A DNA stretch of 64,000 nt from Rhodobacteraceae bacterium UBA6141 (GCA_002423245.1 DIVD01000024.1:31181-95180); one strand, 5' to 3'; shown: positions 25,799 through 34,844, counted from the stretch's first letter. Notes: generated by a model not told the origin, from the letters alone. Made by a program: numbers and translations.

Positions 25799-25850
25799 CC
25801 GTCACAACGGCTTCCTGGCGTGACGGGCATTCACCAATGGAGCGCTTCCC
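25799..25850 (+). promoter_or_regulatory. SAM/SAH riboswitch in the metK leader
   Basis: CCGTCAC (25799-25805) pairs perfectly with GTGACGG (25820-25826), enclosing the loop AACGGCTTCCTGGC; downstream ATGGAGCGCTTCC contains GGAGC that can pair back to the GCTTCC loop as a pseudoknot. Arrangement and bases agree with the SAM/SAH motif known upstream of metK in Rhodobacterales. The pseudoknot strand doubles as the Shine-Dalgarno sequence, so ligand binding should block translation of metK. Confidence 0.88.
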
Positions 25851-27017
25851 ATGTCCCGGCAGAACTATGTCTTCACCTCCGAGAGCGTCTCGGAGGGGCA
25901 CCCCGACAAGGTGTGCGACCGCATTTCCGATGCGGTGCTCGACGCCTTCCTCGGCGAGGAGCCCAACGCCCGCGTCGCCTGCGAGACCTTCGCCACCACC
26001 AACCAGGTCGTCGTCGGCGGCGAGGTCGGGCTGTCCGACAAGGCCAGGCTTGCCGAATACATGGACCGGGTCGATACCATCGTGCGCGACTGCGTGCGCG
26101 ACATCGGCTATGAACAGGACGCATTCCACTGGCAGACGCTCCGCATCGCCAATTTCCTGCACGCGCAATCGGCCCATATCAGCCAGGGCGTGGACCGGGA
26201 CGGCGCCGGCGACCAGGGCATCATGTTCGGCTATGCCACAAACGAGACGCCGGAACTGATGCCCGCGCCGATCCAGTACGCCCATGCGATCCTGCGGCGG
26301 CTGTCCGAGGCGCGCAAGTCCGGCGCCGAACCGACGCTGCGCCCCGATGCCAAGTCGCAGCTGTCGCTGCGCTACGAGGACGGCAAGCCGGTCGAGGTGA
26401 CGCAGCTGGTGCTGTCCACCCAGCACGCGCTGGAGAGCCAGAGCTCGGACGACATCCGCGCGCTGGTGGAGCCCTACATCCGCGAGGTGATCCCCGCGGG
26501 CTGGCTGACCGAACGGACCGAATGGCACGTCAACCCGACCGGCACCTTCGTGATCGGCGGCCCCGATGGCGATGCCGGCCTGACCGGGCGCAAGATCATC
26601 GTCGATACCTATGGCGGCGCGGCCCCGCATGGCGGCGGCGCGTTCTCGGGCAAGGATCCGACCAAGGTCGACCGCTCGGCCGCCTATGCCGCGCGCTACC
26701 TCGCCAAGAACGTCGTCGCCGCGGGCCTGGCCACCCGCTGCGTGATCCAGCTCGCCTACGCGATCGGCGTGGCGCGCCCGCTGGCGATCTATGCCGATAC
26801 CTACGGCACGGGGCAGGTGCCCGAGGCGGAAATCGAACGCGCCGTGGCCGAGATCATGGACCTGACCCCGCGCGGCATCCGCGAGCATCTGCAACTGAAC
26901 CGGCCGATCTACCAGCGCACCGCCGCCTATGGCCATTTCGGGCGCGAGCCCGATGCCGATGGCGGCTTCAGCTGGGAAAGGCTGGATCTGGTCGAGGCGC
27001 TGAAGAAGGCGCTGTAG
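25851..27017 (+). CDS. metK: S-adenosylmethionine synthetase
   Basis: 388 residues. Makes SAM from methionine and ATP. Motifs: GHPDKVCDRISDAVLDA at the N-terminus, GAGDQGIMFGYA, and the P-loop-like GGGAFSGKDPTKVDRSAAY. ATG at 25851 begins directly after the riboswitch expression platform. Translation is probably shut off by SAM or SAH through the leader. Confidence 0.97.
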   Translation: MSRQNYVFTSESVSEGHPDKVCDRISDAVLDAFLGEEPNARVACETFATTNQVVVGGEVGLSDKARLAEYMDRVDTIVRDCVRDIGYEQDAFHWQTLRIANFLHAQSAHISQGVDRDGAGDQGIMFGYATNETPELMPAPIQYAHAILRRLSEARKSGAEPTLRPDAKSQLSLRYEDGKPVEVTQLVLSTQHALESQSSDDIRALVEPYIREVIPAGWLTERTEWHVNPTGTFVIGGPDGDAGLTGRKIIVDTYGGAAPHGGGAFSGKDPTKVDRSAAYAARYLAKNVVAAGLATRCVIQLAYAIGVARPLAIYADTYGTGQVPEAEIERAVAEIMDLTPRGIREHLQLNRPIYQRTAAYGHFGREPDADGGFSWERLDLVEALKKAL

Positions 27018-27146
27018 GCTCCGGCTGAAAAGGCGCAGGCATCTTCCAGGGCGCGGCCCGCGACGGCCCCGCCCCCGCGCCCCTTGCCGTTTCTTCGCCC
27101 GGCGCCCCCGGAGCCTTCCGGCCGCGATGCCGCCATATCCCGCCGG

Positions 27147-27170
27147 GGCTTGCGGCGGGGGCCGCAAGCC
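27147..27170. repeat. Perfect 10-bp inverted repeat with 4-base loop
   Basis: GGCTTGCGGC (27147-27156), loop GGGG, GCCGCAAGCC (27161-27170), 31 bases before the DMT-permease start. No T-run follows, so it is a weak terminator candidate for metK; it could equally be an operator or a leader hairpin. The rest of the 184-bp gap shows nothing. Confidence 0.8.
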
Positions 27171-27201
27171 GCCAATCTCGGCGCGACAGAGGAGCCCCGA
27201 G

Positions 27202-27648
27202 ATGCCCGACGCCCTGCGCTATGCGATGATCATGCTTGCCGCCGGCATCGGCATCCCGATCCTTGCGGCCCTGAACGCGCAGCTTGGCGTGCGCATCGGC
27301 TCACCCCCTGTCGCGGCGGTGGTGCTGTTTTGCGTGGCGCTTGCGGGCGCGGTGCTGGTGATGCTGCTGACCCACGGCCCTGCCGGGTTTGCCAGACTGC
27401 CCGGCCAGCCGCGCCACCTGTTCCTTGCCGGGCTGTTCGTCGCCTTCTACGTGCTGTCCATCACCTTCGTCGCCCCGCATTTCGGGGTCGGCAACGCGGT
27501 GTTCTTCGTGCTGCTCGGCCAGATGATCTCGGCCGCCGCCATCGACCAGTTCGGGCTTTTCGGCGCGGCGCTGCGGCCGGTCACCCTGATGCGGGGCGCG
27601 GGCATCGGCTTCATGGGGCTGGGGCTTTTCCTGATCCAGCGCGGCTGA
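27202..27648 (+). CDS. DMT-family permease, YdcZ (DUF606) type
   Basis: 148 residues with about five membrane segments. The half-length size and the N-terminal MLAAGIGIPILAALNAQLG, later PHFGVGNAVFFVLLGQMISA, fit the YdcZ family, whose members probably pair to form a transporter. ATG at 27202 follows GAGGAG. Substrate unknown. Followed by trmB after 41 bp. Confidence 0.82.
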   Translation: MPDALRYAMIMLAAGIGIPILAALNAQLGVRIGSPPVAAVVLFCVALAGAVLVMLLTHGPAGFARLPGQPRHLFLAGLFVAFYVLSITFVAPHFGVGNAVFFVLLGQMISAAAIDQFGLFGAALRPVTLMRGAGIGFMGLGLFLIQRG

Positions 27649-27689
27649 GGTCTTGACCGCAGGGCGCGCGGGCGGCATGACCCCGGCCC

Positions 27690-28445
27690 ATGACCGACCA
27701 CACCCCCCATGACGATCCCGAGCGCCATGACGATCCCGAGGGCCATGACGATCCCGGCGGCGCCGCGCCCGGATGGCGCAACTTCTATGGCCGGCGCGCG
27801 GGCAAGACCATGCGCCCGGCGCAGAAGTCCTACCTGTCCGAGGATCTGCAAGCCCTGCGCCCCTTCGGCGTGACGGCCGAGGAAAACCCCGGCCGCGCGC
27901 CGCTGGACCTTGCGGCGATCTTCGGCGATGCGCGGCCGGTCTGGCTCGAGATCGGCTTCGGCGGCGGCGAGCACATGGTCCACATGGCCGCATGCCACCC
28001 CGAGGTGGGCATCATCGGCTGCGAGCCCTTCATCAACGGGGTCGCCATGCTTCTGGGCAAGATCCGCGCCGCGGGGGTGGGCAACCTCGCGGTGCATCCC
28101 GGCGATGTGCGCGAGCTGTTCGACGTGCTGCCCGAAGACTCCATCGCGAAGGCCTTCCTGAACTACCCCGACCCCTGGCCCAAACGCCGCCACCATCGCC
28201 GCCGCTTCGTCACCCCGGACTACCTCGTGCCCCTGCACCGCGCGCTTGCCCCGGGGGCAGAGTTCCGCGTGGCCACCGACATCCCCGACTACATGCGCCA
28301 GACGCTGGAAGAGGTGCCGAAGGCGGGATTCGCACTTGAAGATCACGGGCCAACCCCCTGGGAGGACTGGATCTCCACGCGCTACGAGCAGAAGGCGCTG
28401 CGCGAGGGACGCCGGCCCGACTATGCAACCTTCCGCCGCCTCTGA
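27690..28445 (+). CDS. trmB: tRNA (guanine-N7-)-methyltransferase
   Basis: 251 residues. Methylates G46 of tRNAs. SAM-binding WLEIGFGGGEHMVHMA, FLNYPDPWPKRRHHRRR (the conserved NFPDPWxKxRH equivalent), and the C-terminal TRYEQKAL are diagnostic. The N-terminal ~25 residues are an HDDPEG-type repeat not found in family members I know, encoded by an 18-bp tandem repeat. ATG at 27690; the enzyme proper begins near GWRNFYGRRAGK. Confidence 0.93.
   Translation: MTDHTPHDDPERHDDPEGHDDPGGAAPGWRNFYGRRAGKTMRPAQKSYLSEDLQALRPFGVTAEENPGRAPLDLAAIFGDARPVWLEIGFGGGEHMVHMAACHPEVGIIGCEPFINGVAMLLGKIRAAGVGNLAVHPGDVRELFDVLPEDSIAKAFLNYPDPWPKRRHHRRRFVTPDYLVPLHRALAPGAEFRVATDIPDYMRQTLEEVPKAGFALEDHGPTPWEDWISTRYEQKALREGRRPDYATFRRL
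27708..27761. repeat. 18-bp tandem repeat, three units in trmB
   Basis: Units start with CATGACGATCCCG at 27708, 27726 and 27744. The array is in frame and adds repeated HDDPEG-type acidic hexapeptides to the N-terminus of TrmB. Confidence 0.92.
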
Positions 28446-28462
28446 CCCGCGCCTCCTTCGTG

Positions 28463-28525
28463 CTTCTTGCTGGCGGAAATATCCCGGGGGAGTCGCGGCC
28501 CCGCCGCGACGGGGGCAGCGCCCCC
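28463..28525 (+). repeat. Dispersed intergenic repeat, copy B
   Basis: The head (28463-28483) is the same 20-base core as copy A, here on the plus strand. It is followed by two hairpins: 28492-28499 with 28503-28510 (8 bp), and 28511-28516 with 28520-28525 (6 bp). Sits between the convergent trmB and ychF genes, so it could serve as a bidirectional terminator. Confidence 0.85.
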
Positions 28526-28531
28526 TCTCGT

Positions 28532-29629
28532 TCAGGCGTTGAACAGGAAGTGCAGCACGTCGCCGTCCTTCACCTCGTAGGTCTTGCCCTCCACCCGGAG
28601 CTTGCCCGCCTCGCGCGCGCCGGCCTCGCCCTTGCCGGCGACGTAATCCTCATAGGCGATGGTCTCGGCCCGGATGAAGCCGCGCTCGAAATCGCCGTGG
28701 ATCACGCCGGCGGCCTGCGGCGCGAGCGTGCCCTTCGGGATCGTCCAGGCGCGGGCCTCCTTCGGGCCGACGGTGAAATAGGTCTGAAGGTCCAGCAATT
28801 CGTATCCGGCGCGGATCAGCCGGTCGAGCCCTGCCTCCTCCAGCCCCATCTCGGCCAGGAACATCCGGGCTTCCTCGGGGTCGAGCTGGCTGATCTCCTC
28901 CTCGATCCTGGCGGAGATCACCACCGACGCCGCGCCCTGTTCCGCCGCCATCCTCGCCACGCGCGCGGACTGGCTGTTGCCGGTCGCGGCGGCGGCTTCC
29001 TCGACATTGCACACATAAAGCACGGGCTTTGCGGTCAGCAGTTGCAGCATGTCCCAGGCGCGGCGGTCCTCTGCCGCGACCGTCACGCTGCGGGCCGGGC
29101 GGCCGGCCTCCAGCGCGGCCATCGCGGCGCGCAGCAGCCGGTCCTGATCCAGCGCCTCCTTGTCGCCGCCCTTGATCTTGCGCGCGAGGTTCGCGAGCCG
29201 CCGCTCGATGCTTTCGATATCCGCGATCATCAGCTCGGTCTCGATGGTCTCGGCATCCGCGACCGGGTCGATGCGGCCCTCGACATGGGTCACGTCGCCA
29301 TCCTCGAAACAGCGCAGCACATGGGCGATGGCGTCCGTCTCGCGGATATTGGCCAGGAACTGGTTGCCCAGGCCCTCGCCCTTGCTGGCGCCCCGCACGA
29401 GCCCCGCGATATCCACGAAGGTCATCCGCGTCGGGATGATCTGCCGCGACCCGGCGATCGCGGCCAGCGTTTCCAGCCGCTTGTCCGGGACCGCGACCTC
29501 GCCGATATTCGGCTCGATGGTGCAGAACGGGAAGTTGGCGGCCTGCGCGGCGGCGGTGCGCGTCAGCGCGTTGAAAAGCGTGGACTTGCCGACATTCGGC
29601 AGCCCGACGATACCCATCCTGAAGCCCAT
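28532..29629 (-). CDS. ychF: Ribosome-binding ATPase YchF
   Basis: 365 residues, full length. G1 is GLPNVGKST, G3 is VDIAGLVRGASKGEGLGNQFL, and the G4 position reads CNVEE instead of NKxD, the known reason this Obg-family member prefers ATP. The C-terminal ~85 residues form the TGS domain (LQTYFTVGPKEARAWTI). ATG at 29629. Divergent from trpA, convergent with trmB. Confidence 0.96.
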   Translation of the reverse strand: MGFRMGIVGLPNVGKSTLFNALTRTAAAQAANFPFCTIEPNIGEVAVPDKRLETLAAIAGSRQIIPTRMTFVDIAGLVRGASKGEGLGNQFLANIRETDAIAHVLRCFEDGDVTHVEGRIDPVADAETIETELMIADIESIERRLANLARKIKGGDKEALDQDRLLRAAMAALEAGRPARSVTVAAEDRRAWDMLQLLTAKPVLYVCNVEEAAAATGNSQSARVARMAAEQGAASVVISARIEEEISQLDPEEARMFLAEMGLEEAGLDRLIRAGYELLDLQTYFTVGPKEARAWTIPKGTLAPQAAGVIHGDFERGFIRAETIAYEDYVAGKGEAGAREAGKLRVEGKTYEVKDGDVLHFLFNA

Positions 29630-29800
29630 GCCATCCCCCTGTTCCAGCGGTGGTTCCGCGCCGCTTCTAGGCAGAGCGCCGCGCAGACGCAAGGGAGGGC
29701 TCCCGCACGCCCCGCGCCCCCCGACCCCGCCGCCCGCGGGCCATTGATTTTCGGCACGGATTTCTGCACACCGGGCGCGACCTGAGGAAAAGGACGCCCG

Positions 29801-30592
29801 ATGACCCGGATCGACCAGAAGTTCGCCCAGCTCCGCGCCGAGGGCCGCAAGGGCTTTGCCGCCTATGTGATGGCGGGCGATCCCGACGCCGCCACCTCGC
29901 TTGCGCTGGTGAAGGGACTTCCGGGCGCCGGGGTGGATTTCATCGAGCTGGGGATGCCCTTCACCGACCCGATGGCGGACGGCCCCGTCATCCAGCTTGC
30001 CGGGCAGCGCGCGCTGGCGGGCGGGCAGACCCTGCAGCGCACACTGGACATGGTGGCAGAGTTCCGCAAGGGCGACGATACCACCCCGATCGTGATGATG
30101 GGCTATTACAACCCGATCTACAGCCGCGGCGTCGACCGCTTTGTTGCCGATGCGCTGGCAGCGGGCATCGACGGGCTGATCGTGGTCGACCTGCCGCCCG
30201 AGGAGGATGCCGAACTGTGCATCCCCGCGCAGGCGGCGGGGCTGAACTTCATCCGCCTCGCGACGCCCACGACCGACGATGCGCGGCTGCCCAAGGTGCT
30301 GCGCAACAGCTCGGGCTTTGTCTATTCCGTGTCGATCACCGGCATCACCGGCGCCGCCGCGCCGCAGGCGGCGGACATCGCCCCCGATGTGGCGCGGATC
30401 AAGGCCGCGACCGACCTGCCGGTGATGGTCGGCTTCGGCATCACCACGCCCGAGTCGGCCCAGGCGATCGCCGGCATCGCCGATGGCTGCATCGTCGGCT
30501 CGGCCATCGTCAGGCTGATCGGCGAGGGCCGGCCCGTGGCCGAGGTGCTGGCGCGGGTCGCCGATCTTGCGGCGGGCGCGCACCGGGCCTGA
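29801..30592 (+). CDS. trpA: Tryptophan synthase alpha subunit
   Basis: 263 residues. Catalytic acids lie in FIELGMPFTDPMADGPVIQ (the E49/D60 equivalents); the phosphate loop VMVGFGITTPE is clear. Cleaves indole-3-glycerol phosphate and passes indole to TrpB. Its usual partner trpB is not adjacent but about 4.3 kb away in the opposite orientation. Start at 29801 is preceded by GAGGAAAAGGA. Confidence 0.96.
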   Translation: MTRIDQKFAQLRAEGRKGFAAYVMAGDPDAATSLALVKGLPGAGVDFIELGMPFTDPMADGPVIQLAGQRALAGGQTLQRTLDMVAEFRKGDDTTPIVMMGYYNPIYSRGVDRFVADALAAGIDGLIVVDLPPEEDAELCIPAQAAGLNFIRLATPTTDDARLPKVLRNSSGFVYSVSITGITGAAAPQAADIAPDVARIKAATDLPVMVGFGITTPESAQAIAGIADGCIVGSAIVRLIGEGRPVAEVLARVADLAAGAHRA

Positions 30593-30629
30593 CCGCCCGC
30601 CCCCCGCCCGCCCCCTGCGTCAGCCCGGT

Positions 30630-31403
30630 TCACCCCAGCGCCACATCCAGGAACATCATCAGCACCAGCCCGCCGATCAGCCCCGCCGTCGCCGCGTTCT
30701 GGTGGCCGTGGCGGTGGGTCTCGGGGATGATCTCGTGGCTGATGACATAGAGCATGGCCCCCGCCGCGAAGGTCAGCCCCCAGGGCAGCAGCGGCGCCGC
30801 CAGCGTGACCGCGGCAACCCCGACCAGCCCGCCGAGCGGTTCCACCAGCCCGGTCAGCAGCGCGATCCCGACGGCTCGGCCGCGGCCATAACCCAGCCCG
30901 CGCAGCGCCACCGCGACCGCCAGCCCCTCCGGCGCGTTCTGCAACCCGATGCCCATGGCCAGCGACAACCCCAGTGCCACGTCACCGCCGCCGAAACCGA
31001 TGCCGACGGCCATGCCTTCCGGCACGTTGTGGATGGTGATGGCGATGACGAACAGCCAGATCCGGCCAAGCGCGCCGGGGTCGGCGCCCTCTCGCCCCTC
31101 GATGAAATGTTCATGCGGCAGCGATTCGTTCAGAAGGGCGATGGCTCCGGCGCCAAGCAGGATGCCGCCCGCCGCGATCAACGCCGCGATGGCCTCGCTG
31201 CCCGTGCGCGCCGCCGCCGACTCGATCCCCGGCAGGATCAGCGAGAAGAACGAGGCCGACAGCATCACCCCCGCCGCGAAACCCAGCAGCACGTCGTTCC
31301 AATAGCGCGAGATGTTGCGCCCGAACAGCACCGGCAGCGCGCCCACCGCGGTCATCATCCCGGCAGCAAGGCTGCCCAGGAACCCCATCATCACGATCGA
31401 CAT
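30630..31403 (-). CDS. ZIP-family divalent metal transporter
   Basis: 257 residues, eight predicted membrane helices. Metal-site motifs in TM4 and TM5 are ITIHNVPEGMAVG and GLQNAPEGLAVAVAL, and YVISHEIIPETHRHGH follows near the C-terminus. Imports zinc or related ions, like ZupT. ATG at 31403 follows AAGGGGTG. Divergent from lldD by 138 bp. No zinc-uptake operator was recognised. Confidence 0.9.
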   Translation of the reverse strand: MSIVMMGFLGSLAAGMMTAVGALPVLFGRNISRYWNDVLLGFAAGVMLSASFFSLILPGIESAAARTGSEAIAALIAAGGILLGAGAIALLNESLPHEHFIEGREGADPGALGRIWLFVIAITIHNVPEGMAVGIGFGGGDVALGLSLAMGIGLQNAPEGLAVAVALRGLGYGRGRAVGIALLTGLVEPLGGLVGVAAVTLAAPLLPWGLTFAAGAMLYVISHEIIPETHRHGHQNAATAGLIGGLVLMMFLDVALG

Positions 31404-31541
31404 CGACACCCCTTCGCGTTCAGTCGCGGCAGAGTTTCCTGCGCCGCGGCGGAAGGCAAGGCCCCGCTTGCGCCGCAGGGCGATTGCAGTGGGCGCCATA
31501 GATCGCTAACCCCATCTTGCCAATCCGAAGGGAATGCCGCC

Positions 31542-32705
31542 ATGCCCGTCATCACCAGTATCGAGGATCTGAGGCGCATCCACCGCCGCCGCGTGCCGCG
31601 CATGTTCTACGATTACGCGGAATCGGGCAGCTATACCGAGCAGACCTTCCGCGACAATACCGCCGATTTCGCGCAGATCCGGCTGCGGCAGAAGGTGGCG
31701 GTGGACATGTCGAACCGCAGCACCGCCGGCACCATGCTGGGCGAGGCGGTGACGATGCCCGTCGCGCTGGCGCCCGTGGGGATGACGGGGATGCAATGCG
31801 CGGACGGCGAGATCAAGGCCGCCCGCGCCGCCGAGGCGTTCGGCGTGCCCTTCACGCTCTCGACCATGTCGATCTGCTCGATCGAGGATGTGGCAGCGCA
31901 GACGCGAAAGCCGTTCTGGTTCCAGCTTTACGTGATGCGCGACCAGGATTTCCTGCGCGCGATCATCGAGCGGGCGCGCGCGGCGGGCTGTTCGGCGCTG
32001 GTGCTGACGCTGGATCTGCAAATCCTCGGCCAGCGGCACAAGGATCTGAAGAACGGCCTGTCGGCGCCGCCGAAGCTGACGCCCGCCACCTTGCTGAACC
32101 TTGCAACCAAATGGGGCTGGGGCCGCGAGATGCTGGGCACGAAGCGGCGGTTCTTCGGCAATATCGTCGGCCATGCCAGGGGCGTCGGCGATGCCTCCTC
32201 GCTGATGAACTGGACGGCCGAGCAGTTCGACCCGCAGCTTGACTGGGGCAAGGTGGCCGCGATCCGCGACATGTGGGGCGGCAAGCTGATCCTGAAGGGC
32301 ATTCTGGACGCGGACGATGCGCGGCGGGCGGCCGAGTTCGGGGCCGATGCCATCGTGGTGTCGAACCATGGCGGGCGGCAGCTTGACGGGGCGCTCTCCA
32401 CCATCCGGATGCTGCCGAAGATGATCGAGGCGGTGGACGGGCGCAGCGAGGTCTGGCTCGACAGCGGCATCCGCTCGGGGCAGGACGTGCTGAAGGCGCT
32501 GGCGCTTGGCGCGACGGGCACGATGATCGGCCGCGCCTGGCTCTACGGGCTCGGCGCGATGGGGCAGGCGGGCGTCACCACGGCGCTGGAGGTGATCCGC
32601 AAGGAGCTGGACATCTCGATGGCGCTGTGCGGCGAGCGCGACGTGGCCCGGTTGCGGCGCGAGAACCTGCTGGTGCCCAGGGGATTTTTCGACGCCTACG
32701 AGTGA
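31542..32705 (+). CDS. lldD: L-lactate dehydrogenase (FMN, quinone-linked)
   Basis: 387 residues, full length for the alpha-hydroxyacid oxidase family. FMN-binding ALAPVGMTGMQ, TLDLQILGQRHKDLKNGLS, and the catalytic SNHGGRQLDG (His and Arg) are present; DSGIRSGQDVLKAL binds the phosphate. Oxidises L-lactate to pyruvate and passes electrons to the respiratory chain. ATG at 31542 follows GAAGGGA. Confidence 0.92.
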   Translation: MPVITSIEDLRRIHRRRVPRMFYDYAESGSYTEQTFRDNTADFAQIRLRQKVAVDMSNRSTAGTMLGEAVTMPVALAPVGMTGMQCADGEIKAARAAEAFGVPFTLSTMSICSIEDVAAQTRKPFWFQLYVMRDQDFLRAIIERARAAGCSALVLTLDLQILGQRHKDLKNGLSAPPKLTPATLLNLATKWGWGREMLGTKRRFFGNIVGHARGVGDASSLMNWTAEQFDPQLDWGKVAAIRDMWGGKLILKGILDADDARRAAEFGADAIVVSNHGGRQLDGALSTIRMLPKMIEAVDGRSEVWLDSGIRSGQDVLKALALGATGTMIGRAWLYGLGAMGQAGVTTALEVIRKELDISMALCGERDVARLRRENLLVPRGFFDAYE

Positions 32706-32874
32706 GGGGATCCGCTTTGCGGTTTTCCCGGCGAAACATGGCGCCTGCGATTCGGGCCGCGCCAGCCTTCACGGGCGAAAATCGCTTCCCTTCCCGGCCG
32801 GTCCCGTCTATAGGGGCCACCTTGCGGGCATGCACCCTTGGAGGATGTCCGCGTCATAACCTATGGAGAGACCA

Positions 32875-33480
32875 ATGGCACGTGAGATCCCCGATCTTGT
32901 AGCCGAGGTACGGACGGGGACAGGCAAGGGGGCCGCTCGTCAAGCTCGTCGTGAGGGCTACGTACCCGGTGTTGTTTATGGCGACGGCAAGGAGCCGCTG
33001 TCCCTGAACATCAAGTACTACACGCTTCTGAAGAAGCTCAAGGCAGGGCGCTTCCTGTCAACGCTGTTCAACCTCAAGGTCGAGGGCCAGGACGATGTCC
33101 GCGTCATCTGCCGGGGCGTTCAGCGCGATGTCGTGCGCGACCTTCCGACCCATGTGGACCTGATGCGCCTGCACCGCAATTCGCGCATCAACCTGTTCAT
33201 CCACGTCAATTTCGAAAATCACGATGCGGCTCCGGGCCTGAAGCGCGGCGGCACCCTGACCGTCGTGCGCTCCGAGGTCGAGCTGGAAGTAACCGCGGGC
33301 GATATCCCCGATCACATCACGGTGGATCTGACCGGCAGGCAGATCGGCGATGTCATCCACATCGACGACATCGAACTGCCGGCCGGCGCCGCCCCCACGA
33401 TCAAGCGCAACTTCGTCGTCGCCAATGTGACCGCGCCCTCGGGCCTGATCGCGGCCGAAGCTGCCGAAGCCGAGGCGTGA
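32875..33480 (+). CDS. rplY: 50S ribosomal protein L25, general stress (Ctc) form
   Basis: 201 residues: an N-terminal 5S rRNA-binding L25 domain (about 1-95, RTGTGKGAARQARREGYVPGVVYG) plus the C-terminal TL5/Ctc extension (GDIPDHITVDLTGRQIGD). ATG at 32875 follows GGAGAG. TATAGG at 32819-32824 is a possible -10 element. Followed by a double hairpin and then pth, a common gene pair. Confidence 0.95.
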   Translation: MAREIPDLVAEVRTGTGKGAARQARREGYVPGVVYGDGKEPLSLNIKYYTLLKKLKAGRFLSTLFNLKVEGQDDVRVICRGVQRDVVRDLPTHVDLMRLHRNSRINLFIHVNFENHDAAPGLKRGGTLTVVRSEVELEVTAGDIPDHITVDLTGRQIGDVIHIDDIELPAGAAPTIKRNFVVANVTAPSGLIAAEAAEAEA

Positions 33481-33495
33481 CCGCCTGATCAATGC

Positions 33496-33542
33496 GCTCC
33501 GCGCCTCGCGGAGCAACCGGCGGGGGCCTTCCGGGGCCCCCG
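33496..33542 (+). terminator. Double hairpin after rplY
   Basis: GCTCCGCG/CGCGGAGC (33496-33503 with 33507-33514, 3-base loop) is followed by CGGGGGCC/GGCCCCCG (33521-33528 with 33535-33542), then TTCGCGTTT. Probable intrinsic terminator separating rplY from pth. The rest of the 252-bp gap is G-rich with no visible gene. Confidence 0.65.
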
Positions 33543-33732
33543 TTCGCGTTTCGGGCCGCGGGCGGAGACGCTCGGCAGCGGCTCGGCCAGCGTCAGCCCG
33601 GGCGGGCCCGTTTCGAAGTTTCCTCATCTCCGGGCTTGATGCGGAGGCGGTTCAGGGTCAGATACAGGGGCAGGCGCGGGCGGCCGCGCGCGCCTGGGCG
33701 GCAGCGAGGGGCAGCGAGGGGCAGGGCAGGAC

Positions 33733-34461
33733 ATGCGGCTTTTCGTCGGGCTGGGAAATCCGGGCGCGAAATACGCGCAGAACCGGCACAATATCGGCTT
33801 CATGGCGCTGGACCGGATCGCGGCGGATCACGGCTTCGGCCCTTGGCGCGCCCGCTTTCAGGGGCAGGCGGCCGAGGGGATGCTGGGCGGCGAGAAGGTG
33901 GTGCTGCTCAAGCCCGGCACCTTCATGAACCTCTCGGGCCAGTCGGTGGGCGAGGCGATGCGCTTCTACAAGCTCGCGCCCTCCGACGTGACCGTGCTGC
34001 ATGACGAGTTGGACCTCGCCCCCGGCAAATGCCGCTGCAAGACCGGCGGCGGCCATGCCGGGCATAACGGGCTGCGATCCATCCACGCGCATATCGGCGA
34101 GGCCTATCACCGGGTGCGGCTTGGCATCGGCCATCCGGGGCACAAGGACCGGGTGACGGGCCATGTGCTGTCCGATTTCGCCAAGGCCGACCAGCAATGG
34201 CTGGACGACCTGCTGCGCGGCCTGTCCGATGGCGCGCCAGCACTGGCCGCCGGGGACAGCGCGCGCTTCCTCAACGCGGTGGCGCTGCGCACGGCGCCGT
34301 CCCGTTCCGGCGCGGGGACGGGCATGGGCACGGGCATGGGCGCGGGCGCGGGCGCGGGGAGCGAGCCTGCGACGCCCGCCAGACCCGCCGAGCCGGAGCA
34401 CCTGCCCGAGCCGGACCCGCCCCGCAGCGCGCTGCGGCGGCTCGCCGACCGTTTTCGCTGA
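33733..34461 (+). CDS. pth: Peptidyl-tRNA hydrolase
   Basis: 242 residues; most Pth proteins are about 190. The catalytic core is intact: FVGLGNPGAKYAQNRHNIGF (catalytic His 20 region), FMNLSGQSV, LHDELDLAPG and GGGHAGHNGLRSI. The extra C-terminus (about 195-242) is low-complexity Gly/Ala/Met (GTGMGTGMGAGAG) and Pro/Glu-rich, from a small DNA repeat at about 34313-34362. Recycles peptidyl-tRNA. Confidence 0.96.
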   Translation: MRLFVGLGNPGAKYAQNRHNIGFMALDRIAADHGFGPWRARFQGQAAEGMLGGEKVVLLKPGTFMNLSGQSVGEAMRFYKLAPSDVTVLHDELDLAPGKCRCKTGGGHAGHNGLRSIHAHIGEAYHRVRLGIGHPGHKDRVTGHVLSDFAKADQQWLDDLLRGLSDGAPALAAGDSARFLNAVALRTAPSRSGAGTGMGTGMGAGAGAGSEPATPARPAEPEHLPEPDPPRSALRRLADRFR

Positions 34462-34472
34462 AAGGACAGCCG

Positions 34473-34844
34473 ATGATCCCGGAACCTTCGATCAACGTGC
34501 TTGGCGGCCCGCTGGAGCCCTGCTCCACCGCGCCGATGACCGGCTTCTTCCGGGATGGCCGCTGCAACACCTGCGCCGCCGATACCGGCAGCCATAGCGT
34601 CTGCGTCATCGTGACGGCCGAGTTTCTGGCCTGGTCCAAATATGTCGGCAATGACCTGACCACCCCGCGCCCCGAATACCGCTTCGCGGGGCTGAGGCCG
34701 GGGGACAGCTGGTGCCTTTGTGCCAGCCGCTTCGTGCAGGCGCATGACGAGGGCTGCGCGCCGCTGGTGCGGCTGAGCGCCACGCATCTGCGTGCGCTGG
34801 ACCTGGTGCCGCTCGAGGTGCTGGAGGTTTACGCCGACAGCTAG
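34473..34844 (+). CDS. DUF2237 family protein
   Basis: 123 residues. Starts INVLGGPLEPCSTAPMTGFFRDG and contains CNTCAADTGSHSVCVIVT and LRPGDSWCLCASRFVQA, the hallmarks of DUF2237. Cytoplasmic; function unknown in the whole family. Conserved cysteines could bind a metal. ATG at 34473 follows AAAGGAC, 11 bases after pth, likely the same operon; convergent with trpB. Confidence 0.87.
   Translation: MIPEPSINVLGGPLEPCSTAPMTGFFRDGRCNTCAADTGSHSVCVIVTAEFLAWSKYVGNDLTTPRPEYRFAGLRPGDSWCLCASRFVQAHDEGCAPLVRLSATHLRALDLVPLEVLEVYADS

Noticed and set aside
23511..27167. A 1218-codon minus-strand open frame opposite ybeX, lnt and metK
   Set aside because: Composition is Arg/Gly/Gln-rich low complexity, without domains, and all three plus-strand genes are unmistakable.
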